From: Ignisphaera sp.
GTDB taxonomy: Archaea; Thermoproteota; Thermoprotei_A; Sulfolobales; Ignisphaeraceae
Length of the DNA: 64,000 nucleotides
Direction of reading: 5' to 3'
Assembly (NCBI GenBank): GCA_025058535.1
Contig: JANXEL010000069.1
Coordinates: 1 to 64,000, forward strand
The translations under genes were made by a program, and so were the position numbers. Below are positions 44,300-53,263 of the stretch, one piece after another (position 1 is the stretch's first letter; every line of letters starts with the position of its first letter). The notes under the pieces are model-generated. The model saw nothing but the letters and a program-made list of their open reading frames with translations. It made no database searches and was not told the origin of the DNA.

Positions 44300-45403
44300 T
44301 CACCCCACTCTATTCTCCACGAATTCAACGAGATTATTGCCCGATATTCTGTTCAAAATTTTTATAATTTCAGCAATGACAGTTTCTACATTAAACGTTC
44401 TCAAGACCGCACCTCCCGCTCCTTTATGACCTCCTCCTCCACCTCCAAACAAATCAGTCAATTTTTTAATAATATTTTCATAGACATCTAGTTTCACATC
44501 TTCTATGAGATTTTCGCGAGCTCTATAGATTATTCTTAATATCTTCAATGATTCATCCGTATTAATTATAAATGCAATATCATAGCCAATTGTAATTAGT
44601 GTACTAGCGCAGTCCGATTCATAGGCCCCTACTTCAGAAATTGCAATATAAATCTCCTTATTATTAATGGTGGCCTTAAATCCTCTATGTCTAAGCAAGC
44701 ACTTAATTCTAGCTATTCTACTATATACGGGTTTTACATTCTCTACAAGTTTAATTGTTTCAGCATATTGCACCCCTCTTTCGATCATCTCATTAACATA
44801 CTTAAATGTATTCGATGATATTCTTTGAAATCTCTTAGTATCCCATATAATTCCTGCTAAAAGAATTTTGAGAAAATCAGATTCGACTTTAACATTGAAT
44901 TCATTTATAAATCTATACACTATTTCAGCCGTGGAAGAAGCTGCTGGATCCACGAGGTAAATCACCTCACTATTGGTAAACAAATCTGTTTCATAATTAT
45001 GGATACTGTGATGGTCGAGTATGGCAATCGTTTTACAAGTTTTGAGTATTTGTTTTGCGTATCTCAGATGCTCAGTGGAAGCTACATCAACCAATATGCA
45101 CAGATCTTCTATTCTTGTTTCTACTTGTTGGAATCTTTTTACAGCTTCTATTCTTATATTCATCTCAATGCAGAGACGAGCTAGATCTTTACATTCACCA
45201 CCTATACCATCAGATACCACAATTCTCACATTCGCTACAGGGTTGATCTTGTTTACGAGATATGCTAAAACACATGCAGAACCCAGAGCATCTGGATCAG
45301 CATTGCTATGCGGTAAAATGGTCACATTCTTAGATGTGAGGATTGCTCTCCTCACTCTTTCTTGCAAATTGTTTAAGGTATACCCTCGCTCTACTGAATG
45401 CAT
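44300..45403 (-). CDS. DHH-family phosphoesterase (RecJ/NrnA-like)
   Basis: 367 residues. DHH motifs: 'ILPHSNADPDALGSA' (about 29-43), 'CILVDVAS' and 'AILDHHS' (about 131-137), and 'DPAASSTAEIV'. The C-terminal DHHA1 block reads 'DLFGGGGGGHKGAGGAV' (about 318-334). These are Mn-dependent phosphodiesterases: nanoRNase, pAp phosphatase or single-strand exonuclease. Its first 25 codons overlap the end of the DUF3194 gene by 74 bp; no shorter start avoids overlap completely. Placed between XPF and the prefoldin cluster. Confidence 0.87.
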   Translation of the reverse strand: MHSVERGYTLNNLQERVRRAILTSKNVTILPHSNADPDALGSACVLAYLVNKINPVANVRIVVSDGIGGECKDLARLCIEMNIRIEAVKRFQQVETRIEDLCILVDVASTEHLRYAKQILKTCKTIAILDHHSIHNYETDLFTNSEVIYLVDPAASSTAEIVYRFINEFNVKVESDFLKILLAGIIWDTKRFQRISSNTFKYVNEMIERGVQYAETIKLVENVKPVYSRIARIKCLLRHRGFKATINNKEIYIAISEVGAYESDCASTLITIGYDIAFIINTDESLKILRIIYRARENLIEDVKLDVYENIIKKLTDLFGGGGGGHKGAGGAVLRTFNVETVIAEIIKILNRISGNNLVEFVENRVG

Positions 45404-45671
45404 GATCTATCACTTTGTCAACGATATTGCACAGATTTATTTTTCTATGCAAGTGCGCCTTTACATCTAAATCTATTGTTATTCGAACTTCTCTATCTAC
45501 TTCGATGCCTATCGTAATAATATACTCATCGGTTCTGAGTCCGAGTATTTCATCAAGTTCATTCCTTATGCTCTCCTCAACAATTCTTATAAGTTCAGTG
45601 ATGCTTTCTTCATTGCTAAAAAACTCTAGATTCAGACCCATTAGCTTTCCAGATCTCCTTATTCTATCCAT
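45330..45671 (-). CDS. DUF3194-like protein linked to prefoldin
   Basis: 113 residues. Helical start, then two beta strands 'YIITIGIEVDREVRITIDLDV' and a final basic helix, the shape of the archaeal DUF3194 family, whose genes typically follow prefoldin beta, as here (30 bp downstream of pfdB). Function unknown. The C-terminal 24 codons overlap the DHH gene. Assignment rests more on gene order than on strong motifs. Confidence 0.6.
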   Translation of the reverse strand: MDRIRRSGKLMGLNLEFFSNEESITELIRIVEESIRNELDEILGLRTDEYIITIGIEVDREVRITIDLDVKAHLHRKINLCNIVDKVIDHAFSRARVYLKQFARKSEESNPHI

Positions 45672-45701
45672 CTAAAACACTGTAATTAAATGAGTGTTTA
45701 G

Positions 45702-46061
45702 CTATGTCTTTTTGTACACCGATGACATGTATTGACTGAGTTTCGATTGGACATCAGATAGTTGCTGCCTAATTAGTGACTCTTGCCTACCCAGTGTTTT
45801 TAATCTAAGTTCAAGGAGTTCTTTACGTTCGGACAGCTCTCTTTCAGCATCATTTTTATTCACCTTAATTAGCAGGTGGCCAGCGCTTCTGTATAAGTCT
45901 ATATCATTTGGCACATTCTTTAGTATTTCTAATGCTCTATTAATTTCCCGAAGCTCTTGTTCGATAACGCTTCTTTCAGCTAAAACTTGATTGAGTTGAG
46001 CTTGTAATTGTTGGTATTTAATTACCTGTTGTTGGAGTTCGGGAGGTAAGGACTCAGCCAT
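45702..46061 (-). CDS. pfdB: Prefoldin beta subunit
   Basis: 119 residues: two long coiled-coil helices (about 5-50 and 75-115) joined by a beta hairpin region 'YRSAGHLLIKVNKND' (about 57-71). Two alpha and four beta subunits form the jellyfish-like holdase that delivers unfolded proteins to the thermosome. It lies between pcc1 (44 bp upstream) and DUF3194, the usual archaeal order. Confidence 0.93.
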   Translation of the reverse strand: MAESLPPELQQQVIKYQQLQAQLNQVLAERSVIEQELREINRALEILKNVPNDIDLYRSAGHLLIKVNKNDAERELSERKELLELRLKTLGRQESLIRQQLSDVQSKLSQYMSSVYKKT

Positions 46062-46105
46062 ATTTACACCACAGTTCTGAATTTAGGTGACGATGTTATT
46101 AAGTC

Positions 46106-46390
46106 TCAATGCTGCTTAATTCTATTAACTGTGTCGATAGTCCTTTCAATTGAGTTTATCAAGTATAAATACGAGTTCACTATAGCTCTGATACGACTTA
46201 GGCTATCGGTATTTACGTACATTTTTAGACATCTCTTATCATCAATCAATTCAATTTTTGCTTCGATAGAACTTTCTACAGGGTTTGCAACCTCAGCTGC
46301 AATGCTCCTTTCAATAATATTTAATAGGAGTTTTTCGTATACTGTTTCATGACACAGTGTTATTTCTGCGTGATAGTTTTTGTCGGGCAA
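46106..46390 (-). CDS. pcc1: KEOPS complex subunit Pcc1
   Basis: 94 residues of the CTAG/Pcc1 family: strand-rich core, 'SIAAEVANPVESSIEAKIEL' in the middle, and a long C-terminal helix 'SLSRIRAIVNSYLYLINSIERT' (about 66-87) that mediates dimerisation. KEOPS makes t6A37 on ANN-decoding tRNAs; Pcc1 dimerises and helps tRNA binding. It overlaps the end of the Brix gene by 31 bp. Context Brix-Pcc1-prefoldin is conserved in archaea. Confidence 0.87.
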   Translation of the reverse strand: MPDKNYHAEITLCHETVYEKLLLNIIERSIAAEVANPVESSIEAKIELIDDKRCLKMYVNTDSLSRIRAIVNSYLYLINSIERTIDTVNRIKQH

Positions 46391-47010
46391 ATTTTAAGCA
46401 CCAAACCTTTAGGTTCTCCTTTACAGTTGCTAAAGGATAGTTCATATGCATTGTTTAGCATCTTTATATGGGCTTCTAATATACTTCTGCTTCGGCACAA
46501 ACTCATAGATGAAACTATATTAATATTGAAGCATCTAAGTATGCATGCAAGGAAATGTTCGTCAATACTGATTTCAATTAACTTACCTCCTATAAATATT
46601 ATTTCGTCATACGTTAGATCACGCTCATAATTTTCAATTATTTTGTATCCACAGACTTTAATGGTGCAAATCTTGTTTAATTTAAGGGCAGCGTCATCAA
46701 TCGAGTACAAATCTATATAGCCCGGATTACCACTTCTATTCCTAATGATGATAATATTTTTCACATCTAGATCTACAGCTTGGAGCAGCAAAGCATTCAT
46801 TGTATACTTGCCTCTGGTCACTCTTATAGAGTCAGGTACTATTTGAGAAAGCATTTTTACGAATCTCCTTGTGGACCTGGTAGGTCTATGAGAGGTTGTT
46901 ATGAGTGTTTTTAACAATTTTAGAACCAACCCGTTGAATGTAAATAAATAGTTATGCAATCGGTTAAATATAAATCGCGCAGCTAAGCGTATTCGCGCAC
47001 CATCATTCAC
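46360..47010 (-). CDS. Brix-domain ribosome biogenesis protein (Imp4-like)
   Basis: 216 residues from GTG overlapping the L37Ae stop (GTGA). The Brix core begins at about residue 36 with 'ITTSHRPTRSTRRFVKML', then 'DSIRVTRGKYTMNAL' and 'KNIIIIRNRSGNPGYIDLY' (compare Imp4/Mil proteins). The 35 residues before it are extra, so an internal start is possible. Archaeal Brix proteins relate to Imp4/Rpf1 and act in rRNA processing. An rpoP gene often found between L37Ae and Brix is absent here. Confidence 0.84.
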   Translation of the reverse strand: MNDGARIRLAARFIFNRLHNYLFTFNGLVLKLLKTLITTSHRPTRSTRRFVKMLSQIVPDSIRVTRGKYTMNALLLQAVDLDVKNIIIIRNRSGNPGYIDLYSIDDAALKLNKICTIKVCGYKIIENYERDLTYDEIIFIGGKLIEISIDEHFLACILRCFNINIVSSMSLCRSRSILEAHIKMLNNAYELSFSNCKGEPKGLVLKICPTKTITQK

Positions 47011-47237
47011 TTTTCAATGGTCCACGGGGTGTAGGCAGCACCAGCCCATTTAGAGTTGCATTTTGGGCATTTCCATATTCCAAATGCTATTCTATACATT
47101 TTAGTGACACTTCCACAATAGGGGCACTGGTATTCGGCGTACCTTCTCTCCATAACCTCCTTCCACTTCTTTCTGATACTAGCACCATATCTAGCTCTGA
47201 ATCTACCGGCTATACCTACAACTCTAGTTCTGCCCAT
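47007..47237 (-). CDS. rpl37ae: 50S ribosomal protein L37Ae
   Basis: 76 residues. Basic N-terminus 'RVVGIAGRFRARYGASIRKK', then a C4 zinc ribbon 'CPYCGS' and 'CPKCNSKWAGAAYTPW' (C39, C42, C57, C60), the classic L37Ae/L43e signature. Overlaps the Brix gene start by 4 bp. Upstream lies rrp42 after 70 bp. Confidence 0.97.
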   Translation of the reverse strand: MGRTRVVGIAGRFRARYGASIRKKWKEVMERRYAEYQCPYCGSVTKMYRIAFGIWKCPKCNSKWAGAAYTPWTIEK

Positions 47238-47307
47238 TGACGTTCACCAAGCGATGTTAGTCTTCAGTTTCCTAATAAATAGATGATGTTTCTTAAAAGC
47301 TTTATTC

Positions 47308-48144
47308 TTATTTAGTGGCTTCTACTAGTTTCTTGAGCAATTCTATTATTTCTTTACCTTTATTTAGTGCAACTTCCAATGCTTTTTCAATTTCATCTAC
47401 GCTAAAGACTCCCATCCCTCTCTTCTGGATACCCACCACATGATTGTCTTCACTTATAGAGAATGTTATACTACCGGATGCTATAGCTTCCTCTTCACCT
47501 GTTGGATCGATCACCATATAATCACCTACTTTGTTTATGGTGACCGCAACAACATATCTGTTAATTGTCAAGGGTGCAAGCTTCTTACTCCTGTCAACCT
47601 TTATGATACCGGTTGCCTGGTCAACCTCGTAATGTGGTATGTAAGTTGTTGCAAGGGCTGCCATTGAGGCCAACATAGATGCGTCGATAAGATTTCCATC
47701 GTAGTCTAGCACATATACGTCTAGCCATAAGGACCACACTTTTTTACCGGGCAGTATAACTAGCTTATCTAGGGCTATAGCCTTAGACTCTCGAAGAGAT
47801 CTATCTATAATTCTTGCCAACTCTATAGCATTTTCATCAGGTGGACCAGGTTCGTATACAGGGGATGCTGCAGGTATGTATTCAGCATTTACTATCAGTA
47901 CCCCTTCATCGGGATTGTCTGGGAACGGTTGACCAATTTCTAGCTTTATACCGGCTAAGATTTGAGTGTTTCCTAGTTTTAATAGTACAGAGGCGTCAGC
48001 ATTTGGAGCAACATTATGAACTATGTTTATCTGTCTGTATTCCATTATAGGTCTTCTATCTACGTGAAAGCCTTTAGATACAACGTTTAGAATAGCACTA
48101 TATTTTATTTTTGGTACTAGAAATGTTTCAGGTGTTGATGACAT
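47308..48144 (-). CDS. rrp42: Exosome subunit Rrp42 (non-catalytic RNase PH-like)
   Basis: 278 residues, normal length. RNase PH fold: 'RPIMEYRQINIVHNVAPNAD' (about 33-52), 'VLLKLGNTQILAGIKLEIG', 'DENAIELARIIDRSLRESKA' and 'YDGNLIDASMLASMAAL'. It pairs with Rrp41 to form the hexameric ring of the archaeal exosome; Rrp42 lacks the phosphate-binding site but is needed for RNA degradation. 15 bp after rrp41. Confidence 0.96.
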   Translation of the reverse strand: MSSTPETFLVPKIKYSAILNVVSKGFHVDRRPIMEYRQINIVHNVAPNADASVLLKLGNTQILAGIKLEIGQPFPDNPDEGVLIVNAEYIPAASPVYEPGPPDENAIELARIIDRSLRESKAIALDKLVILPGKKVWSLWLDVYVLDYDGNLIDASMLASMAALATTYIPHYEVDQATGIIKVDRSKKLAPLTINRYVVAVTINKVGDYMVIDPTGEEEAIASGSITFSISEDNHVVGIQKRGMGVFSVDEIEKALEVALNKGKEIIELLKKLVEATK

Positions 48145-48159
48145 CTACATTCACCGCGA

Positions 48160-48888
48160 TTACTCTTCAACTGTAAGATACCTTTTTCTGAGAGCTTCTT
48201 TCTGTAGTTCATATATTTTACTTATACTGTTTATAGCTAGTGATAAGGCCTTCTTAAAATCCTCGGGTGTCAGTACTCCATTCAATTGCAACATTGTTAC
48301 TTTTCCTAGAGATGGCATTATAGCTATTGGCATATCTGCTTCACCATTCATATCTTCTATTCCATTTAAATCGACCACCAGCATCCCATCTAATTTCCCA
48401 ATAGCAACCGCCGCAACAAGATCCAACATAGGAATCCCGGCGTCTGCTAATGCTACCGCAGCAGCCGTTATACCTGCAGTTCTTGTTCCACCATCTGCGT
48501 TAATCACCTCTATGAACATATCTATAGCAGTGCGTGGGTATTGATTGCTTAGGATTGCAGGTTCAAGCGCTTCACGTATAACTTTAGAAAGCTCTATTTC
48601 ACGCCGACTTGGTGCAGGGCTTTTTCTTTCACTTGATGTCGAGAATGACAGCATTCTGTATCTACATCTAATAATAGCTCTATCAGCTAGCTCTTCATGC
48701 CTTGGTACAACCTCTCGAGGGCCATATACAGCAGCTAGCACCCTTGTATTACCATACTCAACTATTGCCGAGCCATCAGCATTTTTAAGCACTCCTATAT
48801 CAATTTTTATTGGTCTCAGCTCTTCTGGTAGTCTTCCATCAATTCTTCTTCCATCTTCAGATATAAGCCTAACTTTATTTGATTTCAT
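48160..48888 (-). CDS. rrp41: Exosome catalytic subunit Rrp41
   Basis: 242 residues. RNase PH fold with '[20 protein letters not shown]' (about 14-33), '[19 protein letters not shown]', '[20 protein letters not shown]' and '[23 protein letters not shown]' (phosphate-binding and catalytic region). Degrades RNA 3'-5' with phosphate. It overlaps rrp4 by 14 bp and lies in the order rrp4-rrp41-rrp42, as in most archaea. Confidence 0.97.
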   Translation of the reverse strand: MKSNKVRLISEDGRRIDGRLPEELRPIKIDIGVLKNADGSAIVEYGNTRVLAAVYGPREVVPRHEELADRAIIRCRYRMLSFSTSSERKSPAPSRREIELSKVIREALEPAILSNQYPRTAIDMFIEVINADGGTRTAGITAAAVALADAGIPMLDLVAAVAIGKLDGMLVVDLNGIEDMNGEADMPIAIMPSLGKVTMLQLNGVLTPEDFKKALSLAINSISKIYELQKEALRKRYLTVEE

Positions 48889-49624
48889 ATCTTATTAAAC
48901 CCCGTTTTACCTTCTCTTCAACAATAAAATCTTTAATTCTTTCGGTAAGCCCTGTTGTGTGCGCCTCACTATCAATTTTTTTAATTGCTAGGATAGCTAT
49001 ATACTCTAATTCAAGATTTGGACATCTGAGTAGTATTCTGCCATTATTACCAACAAATATTTCACATTTCGTCTGGTCTATTAGCATGTTCAGCATAGAT
49101 TTCTTTTTACCTATAACTCTAGCAACTTTACACGGCTCAATTTCTATTAATGAACCATTAGTTATCTTTCCAAGGCCTTTATCTTGAATAGTTAACACTA
49201 CCCCCCTAGATCTTTCAAATTGTGCTACTTTAGCGAGAACGGCATCCCCTATGTCAAGGTATTTCCTTATATTTTCAATTGTAGGATTAAAGTTTTTTCC
49301 AATATAATCATACGCATATAGCATAGCAGAATACGGAGAGTTTATATCTATAGTCCATGAAGAGAGTGAAACGTCGGTTACTATTCCAATGACATTATCC
49401 CCCTCTTTCGGTATGTATCTTCCCTTAAGCGGTATCATTTTCAATTTTTTCTTGTTATCTACAACTTCAACATCAATTAGTGCTGTGATGGTGGAAGTAT
49501 AGGTGTTCTCGCTCTTTTTGTATAGATAGGCTGAGCCCTCTATTACAGTGTTCTGATCTAATGTGATGGAATCGCCTGGAATCACTAGAATTCTTCTTTC
49601 TTTTAACTCAGAGATCTCATACAA
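48875..49624 (-). CDS. rrp4: Exosome RNA-binding cap subunit Rrp4
   Basis: 249 residues: N-terminal domain, S1 domain '[20 protein letters not shown]' (about 73-92), and a KH domain from about 150 ('[20 protein letters not shown]' with the G-K-K-K loop). Three copies cap the exosome ring and confer poly(A) preference. Overlaps the SBDS gene end by 8 bp and rrp41 start by 14 bp, so translation is coupled. Confidence 0.96.
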   Translation of the reverse strand: MYEISELKERRILVIPGDSITLDQNTVIEGSAYLYKKSENTYTSTITALIDVEVVDNKKKLKMIPLKGRYIPKEGDNVIGIVTDVSLSSWTIDINSPYSAMLYAYDYIGKNFNPTIENIRKYLDIGDAVLAKVAQFERSRGVVLTIQDKGLGKITNGSLIEIEPCKVARVIGKKKSMLNMLIDQTKCEIFVGNNGRILLRCPNLELEYIAILAIKKIDSEAHTTGLTERIKDFIVEEKVKRGLIRYEIK

Positions 49625-50315
49625 TGTTCAACACCTTTACGTTTGCCTTTCCCTTTGTTAACGTGTTTATTCGTTCAATCAATTCGTTTTGTAAACCTGC
49701 AGGTATTTCGAGTTCAACGAGAAGTGAGCCGTCCGCGAGCCACACGTTCTTCCTGACTTCACCTAACCTTAGTATCTGACCAGCTACCTTATGCCCAAAC
49801 TCAGGAGGTATTATTACCTGCATCAAGGCTTTAGCAATTTTGATGGGTAGCACCCTTGATATTGCTTTAACGATACTGGGCACTTGTTCTTCAACTGATT
49901 TATAGAGATCTATACCCACTCTAACCTCATCTATAGCCTTTTCAATACGCGTGGGAGGTATGGGAGTCCTAGTTTTAGGGTCTACTGCAGATCTTGAGAT
50001 GTAGTATATTATTTGCTTTTTCTTCATTTCAAGAAGTTCTCTTCTCTGATCGGCAGTTAACTGAAGTTCACCATTCTTAATTATCTCAATTGCAATTTTA
50101 TACATATCGTCAGTTCTAAAAGTATCAATAAGTTCGTTGGGCGATGCTTTCAATCCCTTTTTAATATCTTTGTATATGTAGTCGCTGACAATTATATCCT
50201 CTACTTGTAGGGCTTCCCCTTCTCTGAATCTATAAGCCCTCTCGGGTTCTACGAGAATCTCAAACTTCTTCCCCTTGACAATCATTCTAGCAATAACGTA
50301 CTCCTTTTTACTCAC
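49617..50315 (-). CDS. sbds: SBDS-family ribosome maturation protein
   Basis: 232 residues in three domains: the FYSH domain (1-90, '[20 protein letters not shown]'), a helical domain and a ferredoxin-like end. '[20 protein letters not shown]' and '[17 protein letters not shown]' are typical. SBDS with EF-2 family GTPases releases anti-association factor IF6 from the large subunit. Overlaps psmA by 4 bp and rrp4 by 8 bp. Confidence 0.96.
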   Translation of the reverse strand: MSKKEYVIARMIVKGKKFEILVEPERAYRFREGEALQVEDIIVSDYIYKDIKKGLKASPNELIDTFRTDDMYKIAIEIIKNGELQLTADQRRELLEMKKKQIIYYISRSAVDPKTRTPIPPTRIEKAIDEVRVGIDLYKSVEEQVPSIVKAISRVLPIKIAKALMQVIIPPEFGHKVAGQILRLGEVRKNVWLADGSLLVELEIPAGLQNELIERINTLTKGKANVKVLNIV

Positions 50316-51043
50316 GTGGTGACACCTGCCTTCTCTAGGAAAGTTAGCACCTCTTCAGCTAACGCCTTCCTAAATACTTTCGTACTTACATCTATGAGGC
50401 CTATTTCTACTCTTTCAGGTTTCAATGGTTCTTCTAATGCAGCTCTAAGAGCTCTCAATCCCAGTACTATCAATTCTTCCACCGTCAAATTGCTGCTATA
50501 GTGTTTCTCAAGATAGCTTAAAACAGCTTGCTCACCAGCTCCGGCAGCTACGCCATTATATCTGAAGTACAGCCCGCTTGGCTCGGTTTTTACAAGTTCT
50601 ATGCCTTTCTTATCTATACCTCCGAATATTAGTGAAACACCAAATGGTCTTACACCTCCCTGTTGAGTGTATGCCTGCTTTATGTCACATATAGTTCTAG
50701 CTAGAAATTCGATATCTATTGGTTCATCGAATGTTAATTTATGTCTTACAGCTATCAATCTTGCGTAGTCTATGAGCACCCTACCATCATGGCCGAGACC
50801 TGAAAAGGTTGCTCCGATATGGGAGTCGACTATAAATACCTTCTCTAGATTGGAGACATCATGCAATGGTGCAACCTTCCTTCTTTCAGCAATGAGCACA
50901 ATACCGTGTTCTGACCTTAGTCCTAACGACGTCCATCCTCTCCTAACAGCCTCTGCAGCGTACTCTACTTGATACAATTTTCCATCAGGTGAAAATATTG
51001 TTAATGCTCTATCATAGCCCATTGCAGCAGGCATGAACGACAT
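50312..51043 (-). CDS. psmA: Proteasome subunit alpha
   Basis: 243 residues. N-terminal signature '[20 protein letters not shown]' (about 9-28) followed by '[11 protein letters not shown]'. Forms the outer heptameric rings of the 20S core and gates entry. First gene of the psmA-SBDS-exosome operon; ATG at 51043. Upstream is the gene-free orc1/cdc6 region. Nothing unusual. Confidence 0.97.
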   Translation of the reverse strand: MSFMPAAMGYDRALTIFSPDGKLYQVEYAAEAVRRGWTSLGLRSEHGIVLIAERRKVAPLHDVSNLEKVFIVDSHIGATFSGLGHDGRVLIDYARLIAVRHKLTFDEPIDIEFLARTICDIKQAYTQQGGVRPFGVSLIFGGIDKKGIELVKTEPSGLYFRYNGVAAGAGEQAVLSYLEKHYSSNLTVEELIVLGLRALRAALEEPLKPERVEIGLIDVSTKVFRKALAEEVLTFLEKAGVTT

Positions 51044-51655
51044 AGTTTAACCACCTATCTACATTAAGTAGAGTGCAGAATCGCATTAAAAAGCAGTTTT
51101 CAAAATAGTAACTCGCCATGCCACAGCTCAGCGGGTAGTCCACATTTAATCATCAGATGCACCTTCTTCATACTTAGCCGAGGGAATCATCATCCACTGT
51201 TACAGCGTCCAATCGGTTTCAATTACCCCTATCTAATATTTATTTTATTTCTATCTACTTTCCAACTTAACCATGTTGTAATTGACTAGACACTCAAAAT
51301 GACTATTAGGGGGCACATATAGTCTACTCCTCGTAATAGAGATCTGGCTATGATTTTGCATCGAGCTTGATATATTTATTGACCAACTCCTGGCGCTACA
51401 CACTTTACCCTTTAGATTTTCCAAAACCGCATCACCTAGGCTTAAAACATTATAGAAATACTTTGAGAACCAGGGCTCAACTCTATCGTAATATGTATTA
51501 CGAATGTGGTACTAATCAAATTTGATGTTATGAATGTAAAGAAGAGAATTGTCGTCGTTTTAAGATACTAGATGACTACTAGAAATTGGATAGGTTCGTA
51601 GTATACCGAACACGAAGTTTAATTACCCTTCTAACATGAAGTATGTTTAGGTTGG
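51044..51655. other. 612-bp gene-free region between psmA and orc1/cdc6, candidate replication origin
   Basis: Divergent promoter region with AT-rich tracts (for example TATTTATTTTATTTC near 51238-51252). Archaeal origins usually lie beside the orc1/cdc6 gene, so this is the best candidate in the window. I did not see a clear origin recognition box (TTCCA-GTGGAAAC dyad); GGTTTCAATTACCCC at 51217-51231 is only weakly like its reverse. A minus-strand ATGATGA/CTGA pair at 51153-51193 is too short for a C/D sRNA. A tract TTTAATTACC near 51617-51626 precedes the GTG start of orc1. Confidence 0.35.
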
Positions 51656-52906
51656 GTGAATATAATCGTGAGCGTCCGTGACGTCCTTGAAAGTGTTATT
51701 AAGCGCATAACTGTATTTAAGAATAAAGATGCTCTGTATCCCGAATTTATACCACCTATTCTTCCTCATAGAGAGACACATATTAAGCAATTAGCTGAAA
51801 TCTTTAAGTCACTGATTACATATCCAGGTTCTGCGTCACTAAGAGCGATGCTTGTTGGAGGTGTTGGTGTAGGGAAAACCGTTACTGCAAGAGTTTTTGG
51901 CAATGAAATTAAACATTTAGCAAAAGAGCAGAGCATTGATTTAAGATATGTGCACGTTAATTGTCACAGGGACAGAACTTTATACGAGGTAATCTCTGAG
52001 ATCATTAGGCAGCTGGCTATACCAATACCATTGAGAGGGCTGTCACCTCGGGAAATGATGATCGCATTGCTAAGCTATATAGAAAAACACAACATATATA
52101 CCCTTATTACACTTGACGAGTTTGACTACTTCATTCATACAGCTGGAAACGATTCTGTCTACTTCTTGGTGCGACTATATGATGAATATCCTGATGTTAA
52201 AAAAAGATTGAACTTCATATTTATAGCGAGAGACATTACAGCACTAAGTACACTAGACCCTACAACAGAGAGCTACATTCTTAAACATCTGATTAAATTT
52301 GAACAATATAAAGCTAGGGAGCTATACGACATCCTCATTCAGAGGAGAGACCTAGCATTCTATGAAGGTACAGTAGATGATGAAGTGATAAGGTTCATAG
52401 CAGGTAATGAAGGTGTCGATAAGGGGGGTGAAGGAAATGCTAGATCTGCTATCGAGGTACTGCTACTTGCGGGAGAAGCAGCAGAGCACGAGGGTTCACA
52501 TAAAGTTTCATTAGAGCATGTGAGAAAAGCGCTAAGTGTAACACACCCAGATATAATAAAGGTGTCTGATGAGCTCAACTTTCTACAGATTCACGAGCTC
52601 TTATTAATAAAAGCATTGATTAGAACTCTTAGGGCCAGAGCGGCTCCCTTTGTAAGAATAGGTGATGTGGAGGAAGAGTACAGATACATATGTCAATTAC
52701 ACAACATTAAACCTAGGAAACATACGCAGATATATGAGTATGTTAATAATCTTAAACACATGAACATAGTAAACGCTAAACTTTCTGGAAAAGGCCTGAG
52801 AGGACGTACTACACTACTTTCAATAGTTGCACCTCTAGATGCTCTTGAGAAACGTATAGATGAGTTGATCAATAAAAAATTAAATACTAATAGAGACACC
52901 CTTTAA
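51656..52906 (+). CDS. cdc6: Orc1/Cdc6 replication initiator
   Basis: 416 residues from GTG 51656. AAA+ ATPase: 'PHRETHIKQLAEIF' (initiator-type box II), Walker A GGVGVGKT (68-75), Walker B LITLDEFD (about 148-155), sensor 1 region 'LNFIFIARDIT' (A-R-D replaces the common S-N-D), sensor 2 'GNARSAIEVLLLAGEAAE' (about 265-282), then a C-terminal winged helix (about 320-410). Archaeal Orc1/Cdc6 binds the origin and loads MCM. Genes for a winged-helix partner, RFC, GINS23 and MCM follow within 6 kb. Which paralogue (Orc1-1, -2, -3) cannot be said. Confidence 0.93.
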   Translation: MNIIVSVRDVLESVIKRITVFKNKDALYPEFIPPILPHRETHIKQLAEIFKSLITYPGSASLRAMLVGGVGVGKTVTARVFGNEIKHLAKEQSIDLRYVHVNCHRDRTLYEVISEIIRQLAIPIPLRGLSPREMMIALLSYIEKHNIYTLITLDEFDYFIHTAGNDSVYFLVRLYDEYPDVKKRLNFIFIARDITALSTLDPTTESYILKHLIKFEQYKARELYDILIQRRDLAFYEGTVDDEVIRFIAGNEGVDKGGEGNARSAIEVLLLAGEAAEHEGSHKVSLEHVRKALSVTHPDIIKVSDELNFLQIHELLLIKALIRTLRARAAPFVRIGDVEEEYRYICQLHNIKPRKHTQIYEYVNNLKHMNIVNAKLSGKGLRGRTTLLSIVAPLDALEKRIDELINKKLNTNRDTL

Positions 52907-52931
52907 ATGGTATAATAACAGGGAGTGGTTT

Positions 52932-53261
52932 TTGTACAGCTATATTAGTGAGCTTCAAGATCTCTATGTAGCTAACAAATTAATGAAAATAAAGAGTAGA
53001 GCATATATTATCGGAAAACCATGCGTGTGGGCCATAGTAGCACTACTCAGCTCAACAAAAGATAAAACTCTCAATATAACCTCGATAGTATCTAATTTAA
53101 ACAGCAATTATTCAACTATAACACGGTGCATTGAGTATATGAGGATATTTGATATAGTTCATGAGGTAAGACTCGGAAGACTTAGATTGATACAGCTCAA
53201 TTGTAATAATGAAGTCGTCAAAGCTATGCTAGATATACTGAATAATGTCACCACGCTCTAG
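52932..53261 (+). CDS. Small winged-helix protein adjoining orc1/cdc6
   Basis: 109 residues from TTG, with GGGAGTGG just before it. A helix-turn-helix is formed by 'ITSIVSNLNSNYSTITRCIE' (about 47-66), then a wing 'VHEVRLGRLRLIQLN' (about 77-91). It follows orc1/cdc6 by 25 bp, so the two are likely co-transcribed. The location recalls Sulfolobus WhiP, a winged-helix initiator near an origin, but this protein is much smaller and I see no specific similarity. Its end lies 2 bp from the convergent RFC-L gene. Confidence 0.65.
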   Translation: MYSYISELQDLYVANKLMKIKSRAYIIGKPCVWAIVALLSSTKDKTLNITSIVSNLNSNYSTITRCIEYMRIFDIVHEVRLGRLRLIQLNCNNEVVKAMLDILNNVTTL

Positions 53262-53263
53262 CA

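Noticed and set aside
51153-51193. Minus-strand ATGATGA and CTGA as a C/D sRNA near the candidate origin
   Set aside because: Boxes are only 41 nt apart overall and lack a proper D'/C' pair, so the architecture does not fit.
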